Notes under the pieces: generated by a model
Told to the model about the DNA's origin: nothing
Databases searched by the model: none
Seen by the model: the letters and a program-made list of their open reading frames with translations, nothing else
Shown here: piece by piece, positions 45,420 through 54,548 of the stretch
Position numbering within the stretch: position 1 is the stretch's first letter
How the letters are laid out: every line of letters starts with the position of its first letter
Assembly (NCBI GenBank): GCA_963814905.1
Contig: CAWFEM010000011.1
Coordinates: 186,001 to 250,000, forward strand
Direction: 5' to 3'
Origin: DASWJZ01 sp963814905
Lineage (GTDB): Bacteria; Pseudomonadota; Alphaproteobacteria; Rhizobiales; Afifellaceae
Length of the DNA stretch: 64,000 bases
Translations under genes and position numbers: made by a program

Positions 45420-46259
45420 TCACCGGGATGCACCGAGATCCCGCAGTATTTGAGCTAGTTCGTCATAAGCTGCGAAATTGGCTCTCGACTCCGCCCAGCC
45501 CAGCGCCGTCAGTCCGTTGTTGTCCCGAGCATTTAGGTCAGCTCCTTGAGCCAGGAGGTACTCGATAAGCCGAGCATCGCCCACGTTCCCGTACAATTCG
45601 GTGCTGGCGGCCAGGATAAATGGCGTGTACCCACGATTGTCTCTCGCGTCGACTTTGGCGCCGCCTTCGACCAGCAATTTGACTACTTCAACATGCCCAT
45701 GGAACGCGGCTAGGTGAAGCGCCGTTCGGCCAATGACATTCTCATGCTCGTCGATCGCGGCACCATAGCCGAGCAGCAGCGCGACTGCTTCAAGATGCCC
45801 CGCCGCTGCGGCGCGTATCAGGGGCGTGCGCGTGTTGCCGGCCCGCGAATCGATCTCGGCATCAAAGTCGAGCAAAAGCGTTATCATGGCGAGATCGCCG
45901 AAATCCGCGGCAAGATGCAGCGCGCGTGCACCCTGCAATTCACTTTCCGCTTCGATGTTCGCACCGTGATCGAGCAGCAGAGCCGCTACCGCCGCATCGC
46001 CCTGCGCCACCGCAACATGTAGGGCGGTACCAACAACGAAGTCTGACTCCTCGATATCCGTGCCGCCGGTCAGCAACGCTTCGATCGCAGGTCGGTCGCC
46101 GACCTTGACGGCGTCATGCAGTGCGCCCGCGCGTGCTGTCGCAGCGTAGCCAATCAACAGGCTGTAGAGGCAGAACGCCGGCAGTCCGCGGGCGGCGCCG
46201 AATCCCAACGCCTGAGCCTGTCGAACGACAGCGCCTCGATACAGCGTATTGAAGATCAT
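45420..46259 (-). CDS. Ankyrin-repeat protein, probably exported
   Basis: A 279-residue protein with a hydrophobic N-terminal segment (FCLYSLLIGYAATARAGA) that looks like a signal peptide or anchor. About seven ankyrin repeats follow, with cores such as GTALHVAVAQGDAAVAALLL, RTALHLAAFHGHVEVVKLLV and NNGLTALGWA. It is a protein-interaction scaffold with unknown partner. Confidence 0.85.
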   Translation of the reverse strand: MIFNTLYRGAVVRQAQALGFGAARGLPAFCLYSLLIGYAATARAGALHDAVKVGDRPAIEALLTGGTDIEESDFVVGTALHVAVAQGDAAVAALLLDHGANIEAESELQGARALHLAADFGDLAMITLLLDFDAEIDSRAGNTRTPLIRAAAAGHLEAVALLLGYGAAIDEHENVIGRTALHLAAFHGHVEVVKLLVEGGAKVDARDNRGYTPFILAASTELYGNVGDARLIEYLLAQGADLNARDNNGLTALGWAESRANFAAYDELAQILRDLGASR

Positions 46260-46919
46260 GCGGCTTCGGGCTCCGGCCGAGAGACACGCCGCATGACGAT
46301 AGCACTGGGGCGAGCCAAGTGTCCACGTTTGCCCACAGTGTGGTTGGTGGCTTTCGTCAAGGCGCTCACCTTTTGCTTGTTGGACCCTGGCCGAAGATCA
46401 TTTCGACCTAGTCCATTGCGAGAAGATGTCGACTGAACACCTCCGTCGCCGCCAAGTGCAGCGCGTGACCTTCCGCTGCTGGCGCTTTTCTGCCGGTTTC
46501 GAAATACCGCGGGGACGCCTCCGTTGCGCAGGAAACCGGACATCACGTTCTACGGAGCCGACGGGGACTTTTGACCCTCTGCGGACGCTCGATCGTGGCC
46601 TGATCTTTGTGTCTCCTGCTCCCTCCACGGTGGGTAGCAGATGGGCTTCCGAGACATGCCAAATCGCAATCCGTCCAACACCGGTGCGTTCGCTTGTGCG
46701 AAAACTGTATCCCGACCTTCCGTCAATAATCGAAATGAGCCGAACCGCGCCCCGCGGAAGAGGACGCCATGCGCTGCTACGCGTCCAATTGCCGATCGCT
46801 AACGCTTTCCGGGCAATTATTCTTGGCTGCCTCACTTACTTGGCCGCCAAGGCCGTGATCTTGCCGAGCATATCGGCCATCACCTGCAGGACTGGCGCAT
46901 GGGCGCAGCCGACGGCGTT
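46260..46919. other. No gene seen
   Basis: 660 bases between the ankyrin gene and the flavin monooxygenase gene. The longest plus frame (46426-47016) runs into the monooxygenase antisense and shows no protein-like pattern. The end of a minus frame (HAPVLQVMADMLGKITALAA, 46840-46905) may be a scrap of a lost gene. Confidence 0.45.
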
Positions 46920-48140
46920 TCAGCTATTGGCTGTGGCGGCAATCCAGCCAACGACGCGTCGTGCGTCGCGTCCGGCACCGGCGACCATTGTCGAAGACAC
47001 TGCGTACTGGAAATGAAGCCCGGCAAAGTAGAGCCCTTGCGTGTCCGTCGATTTGCCGAACCGGTGTCGGGGCGAGCCGTGGTCGTCGAGAACCGGCAAT
47101 GCGATCCAGTCGAAACCCGGATGGAAGCCGGTGCACCAGATGACACTGGCGAAGGGAACCTTCGTTCCGTCTTCGGACACGGCCTTGCCGTCCTTGATGC
47201 CGGTGATCTTTCCGATCCGACGGACACCGGCGCGCTCCAGTTGACCGGGGCGCGTGCGGATCAGCGGCATGCCGTGGTCATGCATTTTGGCGCGGAACTT
47301 CCGGCCCATTGGCGTCCGCATCGTCAGGACATGATGGAACATGCCCCGAATGACGAGGCGAACCAGCAGTTTTCGCCCCATGAAACCGGAAATTTCGAAA
47401 GGCACATGTCCGACGTCACGGCCGGCCAGATAAACTTCGTGCGATCGGACCAGGTCCATTGCGATTTCGGCGCCCGAATTGCCGGCACCGACCAAGAGCA
47501 CCGGGCCGTCCTGAAGCTGGGCGGGGTTCCGGTATTGGTGGGAATGGATCTGAACGACATGCGCGTCCAGGTCGCGTGCAAATTCCGGTAAGCGCGGCTT
47601 CTGATAGCTCGCCGCCGCGACCACGACCTGATCCGCCTCGTAGGCGCCGCCGGTAGTTTCCACGCGATAGCGACCGTTCGCCTTGAGGAGACGCTCGACG
47701 TAGGTGTCCAGGCGCACCGGAAGATTGAACCTTTCGGCGTAGCTTTCGAGGTAGTCTGCCATCTGGTCCTTGGTGGGGAAGGTATCCTTGTCCGCGGGAA
47801 AGCGGAAACCGTCTAACCCGTCGAACTTCGCTGGGGTGAAAAGCCTCAACGAATTCCATCGGTTTCGCCAGACATCGCCAACCCTGGAAGCGCCGTCGAG
47901 AATGACGAAGTCGATACCCTTTTGCTTCAGGTGATACCCGACCGAAAGCCCGGCCTGGCCTGCCCCGATCACGATGACATCGTGCCGCTCGGACATTGCC
48001 ATGGCCGTGTCTTTCGCGGATGGCGCTGGGAAGGCGCCGGGCTGGGTTCTCAGAAGATTTCCCGTTTCAACCAGGTCCGCCGGATGGCGGCCGGCATACG
48101 TCCTTTCGGTTGACGGCGCAGTCGTGGACTCGGTGCCCAT
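46920..48140 (-). CDS. Flavin-containing monooxygenase-like oxidoreductase
   Basis: A protein of up to 406 residues with an FAD-binding GxGxxG (VIGAGQAGLSVGYHL at about residue 55) and a second Rossmann motif for NADPH (LLVGAGNSGAEIAMDL). The FMO-type ATG region reads VIWCTGFHPGF. ATG 48140 has a good ribosome site (GGAGAGGG); the alternative ATG 48002 lacks one. The extra 46 residues are low-complexity. It follows the LuxR regulator gene on the same strand after about 126 bases, which may control it. Substrate unknown. Confidence 0.85.
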   Translation of the reverse strand: MGTESTTAPSTERTYAGRHPADLVETGNLLRTQPGAFPAPSAKDTAMAMSERHDVIVIGAGQAGLSVGYHLKQKGIDFVILDGASRVGDVWRNRWNSLRLFTPAKFDGLDGFRFPADKDTFPTKDQMADYLESYAERFNLPVRLDTYVERLLKANGRYRVETTGGAYEADQVVVAAASYQKPRLPEFARDLDAHVVQIHSHQYRNPAQLQDGPVLLVGAGNSGAEIAMDLVRSHEVYLAGRDVGHVPFEISGFMGRKLLVRLVIRGMFHHVLTMRTPMGRKFRAKMHDHGMPLIRTRPGQLERAGVRRIGKITGIKDGKAVSEDGTKVPFASVIWCTGFHPGFDWIALPVLDDHGSPRHRFGKSTDTQGLYFAGLHFQYAVSSTMVAGAGRDARRVVGWIAATANS

Positions 48141-48266
48141 GATCCCTCTCCAGTCTTGTGTTCATTCTGGAGACGAGTTTGGGCAGGTCACCGCCGGCAT
48201 TCATCGTGAGGACGACCCATTCCGAAAAATTCTGCGAATGGGGCATTCTACGCATCGCTGCGAGGG

Positions 48267-49910
48267 TCAGATCGCGCCGGTCTTCAACGCTTTCGCGACG
48301 GCGGCGGCCCGCGACGACACGCCGAACTTGCCGAAGATGTTCTCGACATGGCGGTTTACCGTCTTGGGGCTGAGCCCAAGTTCTCCGGCAATCTCGCGGT
48401 TCGTACCGCCGTGGGCCATCAGCGCCAACACCTCCAGCTCGCGCGCGGTCAGGTTATCCGCGCCGGGCGATTTAGTCCCCGTGCGGATCTTGCGGATTCG
48501 CGCGAGATCGGGTTCGGCGCCGACCTTCCGGAATAGCTTCTCCGCCGCATCGAATTCCATATCAGCGCTTTGCAAGTCGCCAAGCTTTGCGCAGCACTGG
48601 GCGATGTCGACGCCAAGGCGGGCCACCAGATAGGGCGCGCCGAACTCGGACCAGTAGCGCCGGGCGCGGCTCATCCCGACCACGGCATCGGCGTATTCGC
48701 CGCGTGCCATCGCGAGGGATCCGCATCCCTGATCGGCGACGCGGGCCAGGATTTCCGTGCCAAAAAGCTCTGCGATCTTGGTCATCTCGGCGCAAAGCTT
48801 TTCGGTCGTATCCAGATCACCGCATGCAATGAAAATCTCAATCCCCGCCGGCAAGAGAGCGGTTTTTCGGGGCATGTCGGCGGCCGTCTCAAGCGCGCGG
48901 CTGATCATCGCGGCCGCTTCGTCGTGCCGACCCTGCGCAAGTCGGAGCAGGGCAAGTCCGGGCTGTGGGTCGATCCCGATCTCGCCCGCCTGGCGATACT
49001 CGGCTTCGGAGACCTTGGACGAGCCGCGCAGCCGCAGGATTTCGCCGCGCCGATAGGCGGCGGTGGCTATAGCGGTCTGTTCGGTCGTGCCTTGCAGCTC
49101 GTGTCCTGCGCGCTCGGCTTCCGCGAAGGCTTCGTTCCAGTTGCCCTCAAACTGCAGAACCTCGGCCCGGTGGACCAGGCAGACGCCGTTGAAAGCCCTT
49201 GCTTGTGGGTTTCGCCGGCACCAGTCATTGAGGATTGCCGTCCATTCGCGTGCTCGCACCATTTCGAGAACGCGGCAGCATGAGGCGACGACTTCGCAAT
49301 AGACGACGCCGCACACCACGGGCGAGAGGCGCTGGCTGTTGGCCAGCAACATCGCCTCGTCGATCGGAACATAGCCCTCGTCGATCCGTCCCAGCCGGAA
49401 CAGGATGCCCCCCTTGATGCTTCCGGCCAGCGCGATCAGGTCCGGTTCGTCTGCGTGCTCCCCGAACGCAATTGCCTTGTCGGCAACTTCAATGGCCCTG
49501 TCATAAACGCCCTTGCCGCGGTGCATGTAGACCTGCGGCAGCAGTAGATAGCCCCGCTGCACACAGTCCGGCGGAGTCTGCTCAACGTGTTTCGCGGCGC
49601 GCTGAAGCCATCCAGACCCGAGCCCGACCTCGCCGATCAGCATGTTCCGAAGCCCGCTCCAGAATGCCGCACGCGCGCATTCTTCGTGATCCCCGTTGGC
49701 GGAGTGGTGTGCATAGACACGTTCGAGCGTTGCCAACATCACGCGATCCTGCGCCGAAACGCCGGCTGCCCAGACCAGCGCATCGAGGTCGTCGATCTCA
49801 AGCTCGCACCCCGCGTCCGCTCGCAGAAACAGTTCGGTCGCGTCGGCCCATGCGCCGGTCTCGTATGCGTCCCTCGCGGCTTGAACTGTTTTGGAAGGGG
49901 TCTGAGGCAT
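48267..49910 (-). CDS. LuxR-type regulator with TPR-like sensor region
   Basis: A 547-residue protein whose C-terminal 65 residues are a LuxR/FixJ helix-turn-helix (LTARELEVLALMAHGGTNRE, then GLSPKTVNRHVENIF). The N-terminal 450 residues are helical with TPR-like pairs and no ATPase P-loop, so it is not a full MalT/LAL regulator. ATG 49910 was preferred to a TTG at 49922. It precedes the monooxygenase gene in the same direction. The signal is unknown. Confidence 0.85.
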   Translation of the reverse strand: MPQTPSKTVQAARDAYETGAWADATELFLRADAGCELEIDDLDALVWAAGVSAQDRVMLATLERVYAHHSANGDHEECARAAFWSGLRNMLIGEVGLGSGWLQRAAKHVEQTPPDCVQRGYLLLPQVYMHRGKGVYDRAIEVADKAIAFGEHADEPDLIALAGSIKGGILFRLGRIDEGYVPIDEAMLLANSQRLSPVVCGVVYCEVVASCCRVLEMVRAREWTAILNDWCRRNPQARAFNGVCLVHRAEVLQFEGNWNEAFAEAERAGHELQGTTEQTAIATAAYRRGEILRLRGSSKVSEAEYRQAGEIGIDPQPGLALLRLAQGRHDEAAAMISRALETAADMPRKTALLPAGIEIFIACGDLDTTEKLCAEMTKIAELFGTEILARVADQGCGSLAMARGEYADAVVGMSRARRYWSEFGAPYLVARLGVDIAQCCAKLGDLQSADMEFDAAEKLFRKVGAEPDLARIRKIRTGTKSPGADNLTARELEVLALMAHGGTNREIAGELGLSPKTVNRHVENIFGKFGVSSRAAAVAKALKTGAI

Positions 49911-50133
49911 CTCGCGAAGCAAACTACACGACCGTGGGGATTCAGAAAACCTGATACCGGCTTTGCCGGCTTCAGCTAACCGCTCGAAGCCATAGTTCGG
50001 GCAGACTTGGCCAACTTCTGAGTTCTAGTAACCTCTGAGCGTGTCGAGTTCCTCAAGGGCGCTCCGCGAGACGCCGGGCTGGCTGTGGGCCGAGTTCGAC
50101 TGCCATCCCTTCGGCTGTGCGATTGAAAGCGCG

Positions 50134-50547
50134 ATGGATGCCGACGGCAACAAGACGGGCGGCCGTCAGAAGGGCACCCCGAACAAGGCGACTGCCGAGG
50201 TGCGGGAACTGGCGCTTAGGCATGGGCCGGAGGCGATTCAAGAGCTGGCGCGGCTTTCACGAGAAGCTGCAAGCGAAACGGCACGCATCTCTGCTATCGG
50301 CATGCTGATCGACAGCGCCTACGGACGGGCACTGCCCGGCCGCATGCTCCACATCGATTTGCCCGACACGTCGACGGTCGAGGGCGCGAAAAGGGCTGCC
50401 GCTGTGATCGTTCGATCGGCCGCGTCCGGCGAAATCACCCCAGGCGAAGCTGCCGATCTTTGTTCCATCTTGGATGCGCAGCAGCGAGCCATCGAGTTAG
50501 CGGACGTTGAGGAGCGCGTCAGGCAACTAGAGCAGAAGAACAGATGA
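50134..50547 (+). CDS. DUF5681-like phage-associated protein
   Basis: A 137-residue protein with the hallmark GGRQKGTPNKATAEVRELAL, a helix RISAIGMLIDSAYGRALPG and a C-terminal helical region (ADLCSILDAQQRAIELADVE). Proteins like this occur next to phage terminase genes and may be small-terminase-like. A GTG at 50041 would add 31 residues. Its stop overlaps a following ATG (50544). Confidence 0.65.
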   Translation: MDADGNKTGGRQKGTPNKATAEVRELALRHGPEAIQELARLSREAASETARISAIGMLIDSAYGRALPGRMLHIDLPDTSTVEGAKRAAAVIVRSAASGEITPGEAADLCSILDAQQRAIELADVEERVRQLEQKNR

Positions 50548-50761
50548 CTCGCGCGCGTCTACGTGCCCGCTCGCTCGACTGGAGGCAGCTAAAGGTCGGG
50601 CTCCTAGTTTTCTGTTGTGGGACGGCGGCGACGGCCACGACCTGGACGCCCAGGTAGCCGTACTGACGGAACAGGGACTCCACGTCGTCAGAATCGGCTG
50701 GGAGGGACGGATCGGGCGTCCGTCGCCGGGCAGCGAATCCCTCGCGTCGAAGCTGCGCTGA
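50544..50761 (+). pseudogene. Degenerate ORF following the DUF5681-like gene
   Basis: ATG 50544 overlaps the previous stop and starts MTRARLRARSLDWRQLKVGL. It soon hits a stop, while another frame continues FLLWDGGDGHDLDAQVAVLT and then EQGLHVVRIGWEGR to 50761. It is probably one frameshifted small gene; product unknown. Confidence 0.35.
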
Positions 50762-50811
50762 GCCTCTTGAATATCGTTGCCGGTTTCGACGATGTCGCGG
50801 TGGCGGGCTGG

Positions 50812-51477
50812 CTACGGCCGGCCGTACTTCTGCTTGTACTCGTCATAGCTGTGCACCAGGCCCTTCGGACCCCAAGCGACGTGCGCCATCGAGCTGTGCC
50901 GGCGATTTAGGTCGAATCGGATCGGGCCGGTGCCCTTGGCGAAGCCGGCGACATTCTCCGCCTCGTGGAACACCCAGCCGTTCGGAAGCACGGTGATTAT
51001 CTGGTGCTCGGCATCGGTGACCGGGTTGCGGATCGGCTCGCTGTGTGCGCGCACCGTGTTCGCCACTTCAATCTTAGCAGTGCGCTTGTCGAGATCCCAC
51101 TCGAAGGTTATCGGCGCGAACAGCGGGTCCTTAATGGTCTCGACAATCACCGAGAAGATTTGAAACACGGTGCCGACCGATTGGTCCTCGCCCGACAGGA
51201 TGTAGAAGATCGCATCTCTCTGTGCGTCGCTAGCAGTCTCATTGATGATCGGGTGCATCACGCCTTCGCCGTGGTGGATCGCGCGCGGGAAGTAGAAGGT
51301 CGCGAGCACCGTCAGGCCGTCGAGCTTGACATCGTCGCAATACCCCTTGTCGATTTCGAACCCGACCATGCCGGTGCAATGGCCGTGGGTGGGGTCGGCC
51401 ATGGATTCACACGGACAGCCGAGGTCACAACTGCAATATTCGATATATTTGGCTTCGATCAACCAATCGCGGGCCAT
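50812..51477 (-). CDS. DUF1326 protein
   Basis: A 221-residue protein with the DUF1326 signature YIEYCSCDLGCPCESM at residues about 12-27 and HCTGMVGFEIDKG after it. The cysteine cluster suggests metal binding, but the function of the family is not known. AAAGGAGGG precedes ATG 51477. The gene is intact and stands alone. Confidence 0.85.
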   Translation of the reverse strand: MARDWLIEAKYIEYCSCDLGCPCESMADPTHGHCTGMVGFEIDKGYCDDVKLDGLTVLATFYFPRAIHHGEGVMHPIINETASDAQRDAIFYILSGEDQSVGTVFQIFSVIVETIKDPLFAPITFEWDLDKRTAKIEVANTVRAHSEPIRNPVTDAEHQIITVLPNGWVFHEAENVAGFAKGTGPIRFDLNRRHSSMAHVAWGPKGLVHSYDEYKQKYGRP

Positions 51478-51804
51478 GATCGCCCTCCTTTGGTCGGCAT
51501 TCCCCGGGTCCATTGGAGTCTCAGATTGAACGGCAACTCCCCCCGTTCGATCGACCGGACGATACATGAGCCTGCTGAGAAAAGCGAAGGCCGAACGGGC
51601 CAGGACCACACGCGGCGTATCTGCGGCATTGAAGCGGCATGGAACGCCACGCGGCGCGCGCCTGAGTTTCTGGTCATCTTGGATTTCGGAGGCCGCAGAG
51701 CGGCGGTGACAATACCGCCCAATACGCGTGTGCCGGACGCGCTGCGCGTTCGCTTCGCCGTGCAATGGCCGTGCCCGCTCCATTCGCTTCGCTCCCGTGT
51801 TGGC

Positions 51805-52104
51805 ATGCACGCGCTGGGTCAGCCTCCGCTGGGTGATTACCTGTCGTACGTCCGAAAGACGGTTCTGGACGGCGGTGCCTCGGATCGCGCCGAGCTGGTC
51901 AATGAGTGGCGGACGGCAAACGACCGGTTCTACGATTTGGAGGAGAATGAGGCGGGCTTTGCCGACGGTGGTGAGCTACGCGACCTTGATCCTTCCCTTA
52001 CGCCGCTCATGGCGGAGATCGAGCGCAATGTGCGCTTCGCGCGAGCTTTCGATTCGCTGCCATCGCGGTTCGCCATGGTCTGCCTCCTGGGAATGCCCTC
52101 GAAG
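51805..52104 (+). pseudogene. Gene fragment truncated next to the IS3 element
   Basis: About 95 codons with good protein character (PPLGDYLSYVRKTVLDGGAS, AELVNEWRTANDRFYDLEEN, SRFAMV). They stop at the left end of the IS copy, where the last few codons (CLLGMPS) come from the element boundary. An N-terminal part of an unknown gene cut by insertion or deletion. Confidence 0.5.
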
Positions 52105-52157
52105 TGAGTTAGAGTTTTCCGCGCCATTTCCTTGGCTGGGAGAAGGAGCGGAGAGCG

Positions 52158-52424
52158 ATGAAGGCATCGCAGTTCACGGATGCGCAGAAGGCGTTCATCA
52201 TCAAGCAGGGTGAGGACGGGACGCCGGTGGCGGAGATCTGCCGCAAGGCGGGGATCAGCCAGGCGACCTACTTCAATTGGAAGAAGAAGTATTCGGGCAT
52301 GATGCCGTCGGAGATGCGGCGGGTGCGCGAGCTCGAGCACGAGAACGCGCGGCTGAAGAAGATCGTGGCTGATCTCACGCTCGACCGCGAGATGTTGCAG
52401 GACGTCATAAAAAGAAAGCTCTGA
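52158..52424 (+). CDS. IS3 OrfA (helix-turn-helix and leucine zipper)
   Basis: An 88-residue protein with the helix-turn-helix PVAEICRKAGISQATYFNWK and the leucine zipper ELEHENARLKKIVADLTLD. It is the normal OrfA of the IS407 subgroup. It cannot transpose the element alone because orfB is broken. Confidence 0.9.
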   Translation: MKASQFTDAQKAFIIKQGEDGTPVAEICRKAGISQATYFNWKKKYSGMMPSEMRRVRELEHENARLKKIVADLTLDREMLQDVIKRKL

Positions 52425-53257
52425 GGCCTGTCCGGAAGAGAGCGCTGGTCGACGCGCTGCGATCGGAGTGGGTGATCTCGATCCGCCGTGCCTGTGCGGC
52501 GATCCGGTTCGACCCGAAGACCTACCGATACAAGTCGCGTCGATCCGGTCAGGCCGCTCTGGAACAGCGGATCAAGGAGATTTGCCAGACCCGCATGCGC
52601 TTCGGCTATCGGCGTGTGCATGTCCTGCTCAGGCGGGAGGGATGGGAGATTAATCACGAAGAGGACCTACAGGATTTACAAGGAGTTGGGCATGCAACTC
52701 AGGAACAAGACGCCGCGGCGGCGGGTGAAGGCCAAGCTCCGCGAGGACCGCGTCGAGGCCATCGGACCCGAACGATGTCTGGGCCATGGACTTCGTGCAC
52801 GACCAGCTGGCCACCGGGCGCAAGATACGCGTTCTGACCGTCGTCGACACCTTCTCGCGCTACTCACCGGCGCTCGATCGCGAGGTTCAGCTACCGCGGC
52901 GAGGACGTGGTCGCGACCCTTGAGGGGGTCTGCTCGCAGCATCGGCTATCCGAAGACGATCCGCGTCGACCAGGGCTCGGAGTTTATCTCGCGCGACATG
53001 GACCTGTGGGCCTACCGCTACGGCGTCACGCTCGACTTCTCACGGCCCGGAAAGCCGACGACAACGCCTTCATTGAAGCGTTCAATGCTCGGCTGCGGGC
53101 GGAATGCTTGAACGCCCATTGGTTCCTGACGCTTGCGGACGCGGCGGAAAAGTTGGAGGCTTGGCGCAGAGACTACAACGAACAACGGCCACACGGCGCC
53201 ATCGGGAACAAGGTCCCGGCAGCGCTCATGATATCGGCACACGCAGCCAGCCCGTGA
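52421..53257 (+). pseudogene. IS3 OrfB transposase, multiple frameshifts
   Basis: The catalytic region is recognisable in pieces: WAMDFVHDQL (first Asp), RVDQGSEFISRDMDLW (second Asp) and NAFIEAFNARLRAECL (Glu). They lie in different frames with at least three shifts, at about 52660, 52770 and 52880-52950. The transposase is dead. Confidence 0.85.
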
Positions 53258-53323
53258 TGCCGGTTAAGGCCGGAAAAATCTAACCGCCGCCGAGGGCGCG
53301 TTGGGGGGCACACCAAAACCTGA

Positions 53324-53574
53324 ACAGACTCTCCTTATGAGTGGGTACCCTTCGGGGGCAGGGTCAGTTGGTTTGATCTTTATAAGGCCCATGAGGCTCT
53401 CAGAGGTAACGACCTTGCCCAGGGTGCTTTCGAACGCCGAGAGATCGCGGTAACCCGGACTGCGAACGCGCTCTACCGACATCGGACGGGCAGCTATCAA
53501 GCGCCGACCAATCCAATGGAGATCGAGCAGGCGCGAGAACTAATCGCGAGGATGAAGGGTGCTGCAAGACGCTG
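53324..53574 (+). pseudogene. C-terminal gene fragment right of the IS3 element
   Basis: An open frame without start reads FDLYKAHEALRGNDLAQGAF then ERREIAVTRTANALYRHRTG and ends ELIARMKGAARR. It has regular helical protein character but no family that I recognise. It is probably the remaining end of a gene removed at the island border. Confidence 0.45.
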
Positions 53575-53679
53575 AGGCCCCCGCTGTTCACCTTCATCCG
53601 CCCAATTTTCAGGGGGAATTTCCGGGCCGCCTGCCAGAAATCGGCCCAAACCCCGCGCGTTGCCTGAATTGTTTGGCCT

Positions 53680-54548
53680 CCGCTCCCTCCGCCATACATC
53701 ATTGTTTCAATTGATTATTGTTGGCCTCGCTGGCGGGAGCCGGCGGACGATCCGATCGAACCCTTTCACCGTGTCGAAGCCGCCATTTCTTTCAGGGATA
53801 CCCGGTCGACCTTGCCCGTCGCGTTGAGCGGCATTTCGTCGAGAAATACGATCTCGTCGGGCGCCTTGTAGCCGACGCGTTCACGGGAAAATCTGATCAG
53901 CTCCTGCATCGAGGGCGGTTTTGCCGACGGATCGAGTTTGACATAGGCGCGCACGTTCTCGCCGTGCATCGGGTCCTGGATGCCAACCACGCCGGCGCTG
54001 GCCACAGCGTCGTGTTCGAGCAGTGAAGCCTCCACCTCCTGCGGGCAGATGTTCGAGCCATCGTGGATGATGATCTGTTTCAGGCGACCGTGGAACCACA
54101 GATAGCCGTCTTCGTCGGCGCTCATCACGTCGCCGGTATCCAGCCAGCCATCGACGATCGTTTCGTGCGTCGCGTCGGGATTGCCCCAATAGGACACCAT
54201 GTTGCCGGCGAACCTGATCCAGAGACGCCCGTCCGCGCCGGTTGGGACTTCGCTGCCATTGGAGTCGCGCAGCGACGCCCGGTAGCCGGGCGCAAGGGGA
54301 CCGACGGAGCCGATCTTCGACGCATCGGTCGGATTGACCGTCGGAATGCCGATCTCCGTCATGCCGTAATCCTCGTCGATCGCAATGCCCGCCATCGATG
54401 TGAACTCCGCTTCAAGAGCCGCGGAGACCTTGTCGCCGCCGGAATAGCAGGCCTTCACGGACGCAAAGTCCTCGTGGCGGGCGCCGTGATCGCGGACAAG
54501 GGCATAAAGCGCGGACGGCAGCATCCACATTTTGGTCGGCCGCTCCGC
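53680..54548. repeat. Right copy of 869-bp direct repeat (attR-like end)
   Basis: Starts with the 15-base tRNA-Ser 3' end CCGCTCCCTCCGCCA, without the rest of a tRNA, and continues into the intact acyl-CoA ligase gene. It matches 10281-11149 with 13 substitutions. This is the junction expected when a mobile island has integrated at the tRNA 3' end and displaced the original downstream DNA. Confidence 0.9.

Larger units (their letters stand above)
52095..53297 (+). mobile_element. IS3-family (IS407-like) insertion sequence, inactive
   Basis: About 1.2 kb with imperfect inverted ends. The left end is GCCCTCGAAGTGAGTTAGAG followed by TTTTCC. The complement of the right end reads GCCCTCGGCGGCGGTTAGAT followed by TTTTTCC. 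Inside are an intact orfA and a badly frameshifted orfB. No flanking direct repeat is obvious. Fragments of host genes stand on both sides. Confidence 0.8.

Noticed and set aside
46426..47016. 196-codon plus frame between ankyrin and monooxygenase genes
   Set aside because: It runs antisense into the monooxygenase, has no ribosome site and no protein-like pattern.
48267..49910. MalT/LAL-type ATPase regulator
   Set aside because: The LuxR C-terminus fits, but no Walker A or B motif is present in the N-terminal region.
53680..53694. Second tRNA-Ser gene at the right island end
   Set aside because: Only the last 15 bases of the tRNA are present; no anticodon arm or acceptor 5' strand lies upstream.
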